From: Stachybotrys elegans
Lineage: Eukaryota; Ascomycota; Sordariomycetes; Hypocreales; Stachybotryaceae
Length of the DNA stretch: 64,000 bases
Assembly (NCBI GenBank): GCA_020746835.1
Contig: JAGPNK010000005.1
Coordinates: 1,178,001-1,242,000, forward strand
Reading direction: 5' to 3'
The position numbers and the translations under genes are program-made. This document shows positions 1 to 14,177 of this stretch, piece after piece. Under the pieces are notes generated by a model. The model saw only the letters and a list, made by a program, of their open reading frames with translations, made no database searches and was not told where the DNA came from. The stretch's first letter is position 1. Each line of letters begins with the position of its first letter.

Positions 1-2424
1 GTGCATATGCATGAGCATCAACATAAGGATATCACCGACGCACATGTATGTACCAACGACCCAGTTGCCCCTCTCCATTCTGGACCTTGTAGGATACCTT
101 GTTGGCCATGCGTGTAAGTCGACGGCTTCTGATTCGTCTTGGCCGGCCTACGTCTGGCATCCGCTCCGTCGAACCCATTGCCCGTGCCCTTCCCTTATTC
201 TCCGTAATGCAGGAGAGCGCTCATCCTCAGCGGCCCTGCGCCACTCAAGGAGAAGGGGGGTCTTGTCTTGACCTGCGTCGTCGCTTGTTTGCTTGCATAA
301 TCGTACCAATCCCGCGCATGTCCGTCGAGTCGAGATCCGAGATGTGCGCTCCGCAGACCATTGCCTGCTTCGTCCCGTATATTGCTCGCTACCACTGCTC
401 TCTATCTCGTCTGCATTTCTCCATCCCTCTCATGGAATATCCTTGTCCGCATACACGATTGAGAGAACTATTTCCCCATACTAATTTTCCTTATCCTACG
501 TCTAGCACTGAAATGTCAATATTCGGGAGGAGGCGTTGATTAGGACTCGCTAGAGGCTCCCAAAAGCGGAGGCCACCATGTGGCATCGCGTCAGATCCTC
601 CGTGCTAGACGTCAGACTAGCTTGTTGGTTGGTTCCTGTTAATAATTAAAAAGCGAAAGAGAAAAAAGAGAATGGGGGGGATAGAGAGAAAAAACACCCT
701 TGTCCTAGGGCTGGGTGTAATTCATTTCGCTTTCTTCCCTACCACCAGGCATCGCGCTTACTATGGACTACTACGCGGGTCTCGTCTCTTGGACAGACAG
801 TGTTGCATGCCATTCCCTTCGTAACTAGGATAGCCCGTCACGACGAGTAGATGATCAAGCCCTCTTCCAGACGACACCCCTCTCCCCCTTTGCCCTGCGC
901 AGTATGTACTCGCAGCACAGGACGGGACCCCCGCTCTCCTCGGCTTTTTCCCCCTGGAGCTCGGTCAACAAGCAATGGCAGCATCACAAAACAGCCAATC
1001 AAGCCGGGCCGGATCCAGGAACCAGGTCGCTGTGTTTCTTCGGAGGTATTCGCCCTTAGCCACTCGGAAGCTCGTGTTTGAGCCTCGCTCACCGTTTTCC
1101 GGTGAGCGAAGGTTGTGTCTTAACACGGGATGTTAAGAAGCAAGGAAGACGAGGAATACCGGTACCTGATCGCCCAGCCGTTGCACTCCCGGGGGGCCCT
1201 CTCTCGAATCATTGCCTTTTTCGGCAGGTTGTCTTTCGTATTGTTCTCTTTTTATTTCCTTCCTGACATATTTTCCCTCTCTTTCCTTTTCCTCTTTCGT
1301 TTTGCAGCACCTAGGCACAGCGACACCGAGATGCCCGTCAGAGTGGGGCCGGAGTGACGGGGGGCCGCCACATGACAGACATGATAGACTGACTTGCTGT
1401 TTCTTGTCCAAGCTGCGCTTGTGTACATATTACATTGTATTCTCAGATACGCCTCGTCTACAGAGGCGCAGAATCGCAAGTCGATTGGAACCATACACGC
1501 ACACACGATGGAAATCCTGGCCTACATGACTGCAAGAACCTGTGCACACGAAAGGGATCGTCGTCCATCGTAAAAATGCTACTACTCCTGCGGGCGCTGG
1601 ACCAGTGGACAACAGGGTAGGTGAGGTGAGGTGCAGAATGAATAAGAGAGGGTTACGGAGAAGGCCGCCCTCTCCGTTCGGCTTCTGCCCGCCATGCGGT
1701 GACGGGATATGGGGACCCAGATACACCAAGTACCGTAGCTTACGGCAGTCAAAACAGGTAAATAGACGAGATAATCTCAATAGACAGACAAGTGGACGGC
1801 CTAGAAGGGGGATGGCCCCATCACCTAGACCTAGTACATACTGTACATTACATACTGGCTGGCGTCTGTCTGCACATGGTACACATGGTGCTGTGGGGGC
1901 AGCTATCCTGACCCGCGATGCAGCTACAGGGATTGTGTTTCGGGTCTCTCCCTTCATATTATTACTACGGTTTGACTATTATTACTACTGCCTTTTGTCC
2001 CTACACTCCTGCTGCTTCTAGACGCTGCTTTCCCCAGCCCCCTTTGCTTCCAACGTGAAAAACCCACTTGCTCACTGTTCCATATTAGCCAATTCTTGAT
2101 TTGTGCTCCTATGCTTGTCTGAGAAACAAAACGGCTCCTCACCTGCCAGGGGATCTGAGACTCCTTGCCCGCACTTCGCGGATGATGTGCCGGTTACAGG
2201 GTGCTTGTCCTTGGTACTAACCAAAGACATGTGCCCAGTGGTTAATGCTCCTGGTACCTGCGCTGCACATACTCCCTTCCCTTAACGGTTGCAGCCCTGT
2301 CATAATCCCATGAATTCTTGCGCATGTATTGGCTGCTCCGCGCTTCTCTGACCCGCCGATAATCGGATCTCCAAGAGAATAAACGAAAGGAGGCCGAATT
2401 GAGTACGTATGCTATGTACAGCAG

Positions 2425-2437
2425 CCCCCCCCCCCCC
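2425..2437. repeat. C13 homopolymer between two copies of a decamer
   Basis: Thirteen consecutive C residues. The run is bracketed by two copies of the decamer GCTATGTACA, at 2411-2420 and 2444-2453. I see no coding context. Confidence 0.9.
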
Positions 2438-3054
2438 ATTTGAGCTATGTACAACGAATGCCTCCTCGACAGCCATGTCCTGTATGACGAATGTATCATA
2501 ATATATAATTACCATGAGCCCGCAGAAATGTCCTCGCGCATGAACCATCCATCAAGCCACCACCGCCACCCGCCCTCTAGCGGGGCGTCCTCCCAATATA
2601 ATATCGAGGACCTGGCCCGTATTAGTTCCGAGTTCGTACCTTGGACCATATGTCGTTTGTAGCTGTGCGCACACCGAAATTCCCGAGACGATCGCCCCCG
2701 CGGGTGCTTTGCTTGGTAGTTGGCAGTTCACTCGTGCCGACCCCAACTCCCGAGCGGCATCTTGCGATCCGCTCGTTCATTAGGCGCAAAAACGGCTTCA
2801 GGAAACCCCCGTAGCCAAAGGAAAGTGACCACCTCAGAACCATGGGAAGCGTTGGGTGGGCGGCGGGAGAGGCCACAGCGCAGCATCCTGATACCATCGA
2901 TCTAGATAAAGGCGGCTCCCGAGACGGGCCCGCGCTCCCACCCGCACAGCGGTCCTTTCGCTAGTCCATTACAGTACCACACTCTGTCTGCGCCTCTGGT
3001 CTTATTCCCACTTCCGCCTGTGCTTAGCGGACATGGGCAGGGCAAGGGAAAGGC

Positions 3055-3072
3055 ACATACTACGTAGTATGT
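3055..3072. repeat. 18-bp perfect palindrome with TACTACGTAGTA core
   Basis: ACATACTACGTAGTATGT is its own reverse complement. The same core occurs at 10553-10566, 30086-30097 and 51024-51041, each time outside genes, so it may be a protein-binding site or a dispersed intergenic motif. Confidence 0.85.
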
Positions 3073-4734
3073 ACCATCCGTAGATACACAAGCGTGTTTC
3101 CTTAGTCCCGCGATGACGAGCGTCTCCTCCTATCGGTCGCGATACGCTGTCGCCTGTGCGAGGGGCCTGGTCAGCCAGCTACCAGTTGAGGTCATGACTG
3201 CATGCACCCCCGCTCCAGGAGGCAGAGCCCACGACTTCCGTTTTAACGGAAGGATTGAGGGCAAATTACGTTGTTTCGTAAATCACTGTGTTTCGTGTCA
3301 ACAAACGGGCTGCGGTCCGCTCGCATATGTGCTGCTTGCGTAGACATGAATATCGATAATAGCCGTCTTATAGGTAAGTATGAGAAGCGAGTGCTACACC
3401 AACCTATAGGATGGTGAACTCTTTTGGGTAAGACCCTTGTACGGTAACCTGATCCAACACGTTCCCGGCAGCAAACGGGTGGCATCCGTTGGCACTTTCG
3501 GGGGACCCCCGGGACCTTGACAGATCCTGTCACCCAATCGGGGAATAACTCCGTCCACAGATGTCTGTCCTGCGCTGAATCCCGAAAAGAATGCTCCGGC
3601 GCCGAGGTTTTTGAAGGAAGGGAGTGCAACCAATACTTGGCTTTGTGAGGTCCCGACAGAGAGGTATCCCCCATCCGACCCCGTCCTGCTTCTCACACTT
3701 TCTTCGACATGACGGCCGTAGGCGGCGGGATAATGTGCGCACGGAGCACGGTGCAGGCGGCGTGAATGGCGTATATCCGTACTCCGAATGGATGACCACG
3801 GGGTATGAATAACGTGCAGTTTGTGAGTGCACTTGCCCCAAGGTCCACCACGAGAAGGGCCCCAGCCCGACTCCCGCTCCTGTACTTTGGCCTGTCTGAG
3901 CGCACGGTATCTGAGGGGGTACGGAGCCACAGAGCTACAGAGCCACAGCGCCACAAACCGCATTGATGATGGCTTGGCGCGACTCCGTACAGACAGTGAG
4001 TGCCATTCAAGGGGGATAGATGCACAAGGGTTCTAGTGTAGAGGTACGTGTGCTCTCATCAGCCGAAAAGGCCACTAGTAATCCTCGTCACTTTTGTCCT
4101 TCACCCACATTCTCCCTTGAGAAGGCCTTGTTGCTGGTCTGGGAGGGAGGGGGCCTGGGAGACCTTTCCGACAAGAGCGAGGTGATCGCAAGGAGGTGCC
4201 AGGGACGGATGCACATATTGAGCAACCGAGAGCAGCAGGCTTGCCTTGCCCTGGTTGCTGTCAACTCGAGGCCATCCCCGTTGGCCAAGCCCCCGGTTCC
4301 CATCATCATCGTTGCGCGTGCCCTGTTCGCTGACAAGGTAGCATTCCTACGGCTCCGATCACCGAGCAGGGTGTGTCTGGCAGATCGGGTGTTTCAAGCC
4401 TGGGGATCGAGGAGGGGGGTGGCCACCGAGCCAGCCGTCTATCCACCCTAACGCTCATCACCATCCGCCCTCCCACGAATGACCTTGTGGCGTGGGATAT
4501 GTGGGTTGGTGCTGGGCCCAGGTCTGGCTCTGGCTGCGAGGTCAGAATAATACGCCAGTGCCATTATCGACCGTTCTTTGGTACTGTAGCTGCAATGCAA
4601 CGGTCTGCGAGGGTATCTGCCTTGATGAGACCATTCTGGCCTCGGCACTTGCAGAGCGGTTTCGGAGTTTTTACATGCCCACTGGAGCAGAAACAGGGAA
4701 TCGATTGGCATATCATGGCATTGCGTAGCATAGG

Positions 4735-4769
4735 ATGGCATGGCATGGCATGGCATGACATGGCATTGC
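4735..4769. repeat. (ATGGC)n pentamer microsatellite
   Basis: About six tandem ATGGC units, with one variant unit (ATGAC) and a degenerate last copy, run into a short GCGTC-type repeat. A related, shorter CATGT tandem lies near 9213-9230. Both are in the gene-free region. Confidence 0.85.
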
Positions 4770-6575
4770 GTCGCGTCGCATTTGAGCTGAACCACGTGCC
4801 GTGGTTCAAATGTGGGAAGGAAGGTGCTGCATGGTGAAGCACAGCAGGCCGGCGGGGGTAGTTTGTGGTGGTTACAGGCAGGTAGGTACCTGCTGAAAAG
4901 CCGACGGGAATCTCACCAACCCCCACGATGTGCTGTACAATCCGGCGCGTTACCCCTCCCTCTCCCAAAAGACGCCAAAGACTGGGACAGGCACAGAGAA
5001 GAGCACAGATCCAACTTTAACCAGACGAACGTGATCCGAACCTCAGCACATAACTGCCGACTCAGTCGCTGTACTGAACTTGGCAAGCTTGGAGATCGCC
5101 CAAGGAAGTCACGCCACTCAGCGATACCATGGTCTCAATACGACGAGTATCCAAGGTACGCGATGGGCACTTTACAAAAACCTGCGCGCACCCAAGTCCC
5201 ACCGTGCAAATGCCGTGCTACGTTAGGTAAGGTGTGTACGCTCACATGCACGTGGCTTTGGTACATACGAAGGTGACGGAACTCTGGAGGTTTCGACCCA
5301 GTTCAGATCCCACACCCGTCAGCGAGCTGAGACAGCTCAGCCACTGACATGCTGCAAGACAGCCCACGAGACATGCTTGACCTGGGTGCCGTCTAAGACA
5401 AAACTGTTCTGACACTCCGCTGCTCGTCAACGATGGGCCCTCTTTCTTGAAGCGAGGTTCAGCTCGTGGGCAGCCGAGGTGATGCTGGCGCCGTTGACTA
5501 CGCTATTCCGCCTCGAATTCCGCAACGTCCATATCCAGTCTCCAGATGCCATGAGCTTGACCCGCTGAACTATTTGTCGCTAGCCTGGAGAGTCGAGATG
5601 CTCCAGTTCATGCTTCATTTGGTGGCTTGCCAGAGTGGGCAGGACCCTGGTTTCGGTTTTATTGCGCACGGCTGTGGCTTGTGACAGTCATTGGACGAGA
5701 AGGCAAAAAGAAGAAATGGAAAGGAAAAAGAAAGAAAAAAAGGAACAAGTAGCACAGAACGGTCCGCCCAACGGCTGCGGTATGGAGCACTCTCCACACC
5801 ACCACAGTGTCAAATGTCAAATGTTTTCGTCTTTCATTCGTTACTTTATTCTATGTACTTATTTTATTCAATGGCTGACAATGAAGCTCCGTGTAACCTG
5901 AGGATACCCCCAACATGGGTAAGCCTGTGCTGGATTTCTTAGACTATTATAGCCCTTGGGATCTGCCCTTGGGTTTCCACAGAAAAAACCAATTGACCGA
6001 TTGCATTAGAGGCATGCTATCAGATGCAAGGTAATATTGTATAGGGATGGAGCTCGTGGCGGGAGGATTCTCCTTACAAGCCAATACAGCATGCATCCTT
6101 GGGCTATATGGCGGGTAGATAAACTTGACGCTTGACACGATGCAGCACCGCCTCCCGGGTCGGGATCCGGATGACATGTCAGGGCCTAGACCGAGCATGG
6201 AGGCTCTTATTAGAAAATTGGTAATCACACGAGGACGATGCTTCAGCCTTTCAACTGCTCCCGGTATTCAGGCCCGGCTTCAGGGCTCAGCTCAGCTCGG
6301 CCTCGCTTCGCCTTGGCGAGCTGGTGACACTAGCTTCTCCCATCGAAAGCTTGCTTATTACACTCATATTCCCGACTTCTATTCCAGTCGTTCCACAACC
6401 CTCCACTAAGGCTTGGCAAAGCAGTGGCTTCGGTCGGTGGCGTTCGGTGATAGCTGAGGTGATGGAGCAAGTTGCTGTTTCAGGTCCCACCGTCCTTTGA
6501 CCGGAAGCCGTCCCAGAATCACGGTACCAAGCTGGGAGGCCCCCATACCCCCAGGCACACCCGCGCATTCGTTTG

Positions 6576-6585
6576 CTCACGTGAG
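6576..6585. promoter_or_regulatory. CTCACGTGAG palindromic E-box
   Basis: A 10-bp perfect palindrome containing TCACGTGA, the core bound by bHLH factors of the Cbf1/Pho4 type. It lies in the gene-free region, so no target gene can be assigned. The same 8-mer occurs twice upstream of the gene at 62795. A chance occurrence is possible. Confidence 0.3.
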
Positions 6586-9500
6586 GGTTGGTGGCGCATC
6601 CAGCCATCCGGTTGACTCTAGATTATGAACGACAAGGACAGACGGTGACAGGCCATTTTGCTTTTCTGAGAACAACGGGGTAAGCATGCCGTGCTTGGAG
6701 AGTAGCAGGCGGAGCAGCACCAGCCAAGAGGACCATCCCAACGCACATGTCATTGGCTCCCTCCCCTTCATTTGGCCTTACGTTGGGCTACAACGTTGTC
6801 AATCTCATTGTTGCTCCTCTGCCTGGTCCACCACATCTATTGGGATCTTTCGTAGGCGTGCTTGAGCCTCTTGAGCCTCCTGAGCCTCCCACGTCTCCCG
6901 GCGGTGTACCCAGTCGTGGGCTGGTCGAGTCCACGAGTCCACATCGTGCGCTGCACGTCAAGGACACAGAGGCCCGCCCTTGATTGCTTCCAAGACTTTT
7001 CTGAATTGGCCCTGATCCTGGCAGCTGGAGCTCCTAGTACGCAGCTAGCGGCTGGGGCTGATGCGCTACGAGACGACCAAGTCCATCAGATACGACAGTG
7101 CGCTTGTACGACCCTGCCTCTGTAATGGTAACAAGGGGGGGTAATGGTATGGTCGGCCCTTATCTTGCGGAGAGGAGGCGGGAGGTTTCTCCGCGATGCT
7201 ATCTTTACCTCCAGCTAGTCCATGCGCGACCCTGCCCTCCACAGCAGCAAGCAAGGAGGCAATCTTGGGTACCCGAGATCAGTCAACGGAAGTTACACAG
7301 TACCAGGTACCACCAACTTATTTACTCCGACGTGGTTTGTTTGGCAGTCGGGTAGGAGCGATACCCGACACTGGGGGACGTGGGGAAGGTGCCATGGAGT
7401 GTCAATACTCCGATGAGAAAACAATTGCGCCTGTCCAAAAATGAGTTAGGCCTTCCTCCCGCCACAGGCTGCACGTGAGCTGGCTGGGTACAGCAACTGG
7501 GCCTCTCCTCGCCCGCCCCAGCCCAGCCTGTGAAATCTCAGCGTCCATCTCTCAACATGGTCCCTGATATGTCTCCCCGCCCTCGCCACTACGGATCCTC
7601 AATTCGGCCTCCAATTGTGCCCTAGGGAGCTGGCCCGCGGGACGCCAAATGAAGTATCGGCACTAGTCTGGTGCGACAGGTGCGGATGTCGTCAATCGAT
7701 GGCCTCACCGAACAAGGTTCATCCCTGTCCTCGGCCATCCAAGGCAGCCTGCTCAACCACACAATCCCACCAAGGGCTCCGAAAGCATTCTCCTCTCTTT
7801 ACTCCGTGCAACCTTGCCGTGAGCAATGCTTTGCGCCGTCAGGTGATCTGAGCAAGGGTCCCCATTGCCTTGTTGATGGCTCGTCGCACGGGAGCTATAA
7901 GATACCAGATACCAGATACCACCACATCAAAACCAGGCACAGCTGCCCGACTGTCCTGTCCTGGCCTTTAGTCATAGAGAGGCGGGACATGCCGACGCCT
8001 TGATGCTGGTTTGTACATACAGCGCTACCTCTTTCATGGTCCACTTCTTGATACGGATGGCTTCCGCTGGTACTTACGCAAACTAAAATATGCAGCTGCA
8101 TCCTACAAGCACTGTTGGGCGTCTCATGGCGACATATTCTCCGCTACCAACAACGCTGGAAGCCCGCCCACCGTGGAGTAAGGCAGTTGAATCCCTTCTT
8201 GTCCGACCCATAACGACACCATGGTCAAGCCACATGTACCTGCGCGGCACCTCGTGGCTTTGACCTTTTCTTCAAGCTTCCGTAGTGATGCACAGTAAAC
8301 GGCCCCGCAAGACTGAAATTTCCCGCAGTATTATTCCGTGTCTGCACCCCGATGCGTACCTGAGCAGCCTTATGCGCAGAAAGGGTAGCTGGTGAAATCG
8401 ACACCGCCAACCCCCCGCCCCACCAATTGCACAGCTTGGACGAAGGCCTTTATTTCGTTTCTTGAGACTGATGTATAAATCTATCTTAGGGACCTGTCAC
8501 TAACCTCGGTAACAGATCTGATGCGAGGCGAGCGACCGAAACAACGACCAAATCCTGCCATAGCCCTGGCACTGAACCGATTCAGGTCATCACCATTGGC
8601 CACAAACCCAGTCAATATACACTTATAGCGCTGTAACCATGACCTGTCAAAACCGAAACAGGTTCGACTGCTCCGTACCGGCTCCAGTACTCCAGTTACT
8701 CCACCGCTGTTGGGGCCCCTGGCCCCTATCAATGCTGCCCAGGTGCAGTCCTTACTGAGCTCACCCCTAGCCCTCGAGGGATACAAATGCCGAGTTTGAC
8801 ATGTTTCCACTTCTCCGATCCCAGAGGTGATCCCCTCGACCCCGTCCAGGTTATCCTGAAGCCATCTGGTTCTGTTGGACGGGGGGGAGCGGATGCGCCA
8901 ATTGCGGTACTAACCCAATAATACTTGTTTTATGCAGCCAATGGTCCTTATCGATGCTTGTACCATAGCTTTGACAGGTCCGGTCGGACCCCATTGCGAA
9001 TGACATTCCGCAACAGGCAATTCGCATTGACTGCCTCCCGCTATTGCGCCATCCTCGACCGTTGTGGGCAGGCAATAGCCGCCACACTTGTTTCTAACCC
9101 CCCCCCTTCCCCCGATAACTAAGCCTTCTGTCCATCTCGCCTTCAAGTGGCGCAGATAGTGAAGTGAAGACGGGTGGAGGCCGCGATGACGGTGACCGAA
9201 TATGCTTGTCATGCCATGTCATGTCATGTCAGATAACCGAGCCCTCCTTCGCCGCAAAATTCAGCTGTAAAGGCGGACCCTTATAACAACGATTGAGAAC
9301 ATCGACACTGCAAACTTGCGCCACGGATCAAGAGTCTTCTGGCTTGTCGTTCCACTGCTCCATTGCGCATTGGGCAGTCCGATCATCAAACGAGCTCATG
9401 CAATTGCTTGACGATCTTGGGTGTACAGTGCATACATCATGCATGAGCCGAGTCGGCGGGCATGTTCTTCGCTACGCTGCATCTTCACCTAAAGAGGCAA

Positions 9501-10552
9501 CGGTTTCATCATGTGACGATGCCAAAATCTGGTACCGGCGGAGAGTTGCTGGATGCAATGGCAGGAATCAAGCATGGGCTGGGGACATGTGACTCAAGTG
9601 ATACCGGCTCGGTCTGGCCACGAAGGTTGCGGCAGGAGAAGACTCGACGGCTCGTCTGTGGAGTAGGTCGTCGAGTCCTCGACGTACGTTTCGGAAACAA
9701 TCGCTCCCGTCCGTTCTGGCTATTGGGATCATATATTCTAGACGGTTGACCGAAGCAGATGGAACAGGCCTGATGCACGACGGATGACAAAACATTCCAT
9801 TTGGCACCCAAGAGCCGCCGATTTCACCCCACTATGGCGGTAGCAGGTCAGATTTGTGCTCAACACCAAAGCCTCGGATGATCGGCTCCTCTAACGCCAG
9901 CTTGTGCCGGCACAAGTGTCCTGCCGACTCTAACAAATTGATATATCGGTGTAAGTTTCTGCAATCAGTCGGCAATTCGTGAATGGGACCTTCATGTGTC
10001 TCGCTCGCTAAACAGCGCAATCTCCGGTTTATCGCTCATGCCCGGGCTATAGCAGTGGATTGTATTATAACTGATATTGCTGACAGAAACGAACCTGCAC
10101 GTTGACGTACCCAAAGAGGAGAGGGACCCAGCGAGCTAGTCTTTGCACGCCTTCAGATCTACGGATTGGCAAGAAGCCTTGTCCTCTTGCTTCACGTCTG
10201 CCCGTGCGCGCGTACACTGTAGGGGCGAAGGAGCGTCATGAGTACAAGGAAGGCATGACAGTTTTTGCCCAGCCCCAAATTGCAATTGACAGCTGCCAAG
10301 CATCAATACACGGCCCAGGCATAAACTTCCCCTGCTACGAATTGACAAGGGGCGCCCATGTTCTTCCCGATGCATCAGCTGGGACCCGCTGCCTCTTCGG
10401 GGAAAACTAGGATTGCCACATCGGTACCAAGATGCCAGCTCCCTGTTGTCCTGAATCCAGACAGCACAGCCCAGCGTAGCCGAGCCGAACTGGCTGGTGA
10501 AGCCGAACCAGGGCTGAGGCTTGACATGGGAGACCGAGGGTGTCAAGTGTAT

Positions 10553-10566
10553 GTACTACGTAGTAC
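10553..10566. repeat. 14-bp palindrome, TACTACGTAGTA family
   Basis: GTACTACGTAGTAC is a perfect inverted repeat and the second member in this window of the family described at 3055. Confidence 0.85.
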
Positions 10567-13500
10567 TGGGGAAGCAGAGCTCGCGAGAAGGATTCTTTGT
10601 ATCTGAAGGGCCTGAACAGACCGAAAGATCAATGGAAGCGAGCTGGGCGCATGAACAGAGCTCTGCCTCGCCTCTGCGGGATGCCAGTGGCAAAGAGCGC
10701 ACGCACGGTCGGCGGTGCTTTCAGTACGTGACTGCACTTGTCCCCTCACCAAGGCTCAATTCTGAGCCTTTCAATATCGACTTGCAGCATCACTGGTGAT
10801 ACAACATCTCGGCGGCAGTCGCTCCTCTATCGAAATCCTCCAATTCAGGGTCTTTTTGCGACTGGTCCATGTCTATTACCCTTTACTCGACCGCGGAAGG
10901 CGCACATATAATTCGCCTGATCTGGACAGGCGGTTCCAATCCCTCTCGTCACTTGGGGCCCTCTCTGCCGCAAGGAGAAGGTCTGGCTACACACCTGCAT
11001 GCGAACACTTGGTAGGGGATAGGCCATTCCCTGCATCCATCGCACGCCTGATGTAACCCTACCTCAGGCATGACCTTGACGAAAAACTGGAAACAGCCGG
11101 TGAGTGCCACTTTAGCCATCACAGTAGCATTCGAAGGCTGTGACAAGAGATGCAGGAGCGCATCAGACATAGTCGGTGTGATGGGAGATGCAGGACCTCA
11201 GCCAACAAGCAACAGATGCTGCGAAAGCGACACCCAATCGCACCTTGACCACACGTTTTTGTTTCATCAGCGGCTATTCAGAATATTCCCATGGTTGCTA
11301 CGGTCCTTCTATCGCCTTTATCCAGCCAGCGAGAGAATGGAGGGAAGTGATGGCGCACATGATCAGAAAATAGCGTCATCAGAAGCGGCAGCATCTCTCT
11401 TGCATCGACTGCGATTGACGACGCAAACTCGCGCCGCCCGCTGCCTCCTCCCCTCCCCGCCTCTCTTCTACGATACCTCGGCCGATTTCCGTAATGGACA
11501 AACAATGTCTGCAAGTGATTGACTGTAATACAGTCTTATATGCCGGAAAGTGTCTTTGCAGACAGCAGAAGTGGAGCGATACCCCTCAACTCGAGGTGAT
11601 ATCACAGTCGTGGAACACTTCCTTGCGGCTGTTGGCGGTTGCGGCTTACAGATAGCTGCTCTCGTCTGCCGTAGACTTCTGGATGCGATGCCTCAACCTG
11701 GCAAGATGCTTTCCTAGTGCAGCGGTGGCAACTCTCACCGCACCGTCACATAGGGGGCCAGGGTTTCATTGCGGCAACATACGCATACCAATCTGTCCCG
11801 CGCCGCTTCTTCGGCGACCAACCGGGAATGAGGGAGTTCGGCGAGTCTGTTTGCGCAGGTCCATGGGTGGTCGACAAAGCAATTCCCGCACCACACTCTA
11901 TGGGTAAAAAGCAAGGTGGTATAATCTTGCATGAGCAAATCCAATCACAAGCCTTGGCCCTTGGAGCAGTGTTCTGAGCGCCCAACTTCACCTCGTAGAC
12001 CCAGGGGAGCCTGATGCCACCTCCCTGAAGGACACTATTTGCGTTGCGCACTCTCAAAGTTCTCTGCAGGCTCGCGCTGGGCATGGCATACACCTTCGTC
12101 GGACACATCCACAGGAGCCAATGTAAGTGGCACAGTGTTCACCGTAACTGCAAGGTGAATCACACCCTCCAGGATGTGGTTCGGTGAGGCAGGCATGCTC
12201 TTCGTCAAGGATATCCATAGAGGGCAAATTTTGTTACGGGCCGTACCCATCACGACGAATACGTTGATATCGAGGCAGTTTGTTGCCCACGGCGTTGACG
12301 GGCTCCTGGTTCATGAGCCCTCGCTGCATGCCACAGTACACCCATGATATTGTCATAAGTGAATCGGCCCATTACACGAGACACAACCTTGGTATTCTGT
12401 TGTCATTGGGCAGCTGCCGTGCCAAGAAGGGTACGAGTTATCGATCGGCCTTCGATATTAAACAAGGACCCTTGAGATTGGGAATCAGTCTTGTACGGAG
12501 TATTCCACCGCGAAACATGAACGGCAGATGGCCTACTCCAGTGTACTCCATGCGCCTGACAGCCTAAGAAGTCGGCAGAGAAGCAAGCCGTGGTAGTCAC
12601 CCGATTATGATATCGCGGGCTATAATTGGGCTATAATTATAGCATCCAGCGCTGATCTCTGAGACACTGTCTCAGAAACCATGGTCTCGGCTGGCGAACC
12701 AGACTTGAAAACGTTTCTCAGGTGGCGTTCAACGCACTTGACAACGTCACCAAGCTCCGAGACAAACGGCCCCCAGGTTACATCCCATTTGCCGGCCCCA
12801 TGGTGTTGGGCATCGGGCTGTATTTTTCCCACTTATGCGGGATCTTCCCAGAAGGCCACCGAGCACGGACGGCGCCTAGCTGGAAGGGGGCCAGGCTCAG
12901 CAAGCGATCCCGGACGCGTCGCCTTTGCTTTCGCAACACAAGTGACCGGTCCTTCGGACTCCGGTGAGTGTTGGTGATGGTGGTGATTGCGATGGTTGGA
13001 CCGAGGCCAACATGAAGGGGGGAGGGGGTGTCGGTATCACTTCCAAACAAATTGGAGACACTGGTCCCCCGGATAGGTGTGCTGAAAGCCTTAATGGCTG
13101 TTCTTAACATGACAGCGTCCCCCCACGTAAATAATATGGCAAGTAAGCTGCCTGGGTAGAGTACCTCCCCCTACCCCTCGCCCAGGACTTTTGCCCACCA
13201 CGAAATTTTACGGAGCAGCAATCAGCCGGCAGTCTACGGCCTGTGCCGCGGAGCCGACACCGAAGCCGGGCAGGGAGCAAGACTGCCCTGCATTGTTTCG
13301 TTTCCTCAAACCAGCTATGGGGGTGGAAGGGGGCACACCTGTCCCGGTTAGCTGGCACTGCGATAGGATCAGCATCCAATCCTACGGATATTGGACATGG
13401 CTACCCGTCACTTCGCTTGAATGATGGCCCCCGTAGGAGGGACAATCACTATCTCGTCATATCTTACGTTTTGTGCAGTAGGTGGTTACAGTTGCATACA

Positions 13501-14164
13501 TGATGGCAAGCTGAAAAGAACTCAAAGGGGAGAAGATGGGATGTGCCGGTGGGCTTCCGGTTCTCACACCCCCCCTTCCCTCCGAAATCCAGGAGGATGC
13601 GTGATAGGGAGCAGGCCCTCGCCCTTCACAACGGAACGAGACCGAAGTACCACGTCTGGTGCGGCTATTTCCTTCGAAGGGATAACACTTCCAGGAAAAG
13701 GTCTAAGTCAGGAGACAAGAGACAAGGTCACACCACTAGCAGTCTTTGTTTCCCCATCCTTCAATACTCATTCGTGTGAGTGTTTTATAAGACAGGCTCC
13801 ACGCTATAGGTGTATGGTCGAGACAGGAGACGCAAGCTACCCAGCAGAGGAGACTGAGGCTAGACGAGATTGAGAGGGGATATCTGCTATAGCAAGAGGC
13901 GCAGCGGGCGCCAGTGTGACGGCAGTCCGAAGGGATTATACACCATATGTCATAAGAGTCATAAGAGTCTTGTCTTGGCCCTGTCTTCCGGCAGGGCCAC
14001 CTCACCGTAGTGGCTTGCACAACGGTTTCACTGGCCTTCCGATCTCGCATCGAGAACTGAGCAGTCAAACGATGTCTCACCCGCCGCTCATTCTCATTCC
14101 GGTACGCCCCCAAGCCTCATGCATGGCAAAATGTAAAAGACGACGGTTGATGACGCGGAAAGGA

Positions 14165-14177
14165 GGGGGGGGGGGGG
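14165..14177. repeat. G13 homopolymer
   Basis: Thirteen consecutive G residues in purine-rich sequence; a GGGA-type repeat follows near 14486-14511. No coding context. Confidence 0.9.

Noticed and set aside
3394..3963. 189-codon open frame on the minus strand
   Set aside because: Overlaps several other open frames; Arg, Ser and Pro composition typical of random GC-rich frames; no domain, no splice context.
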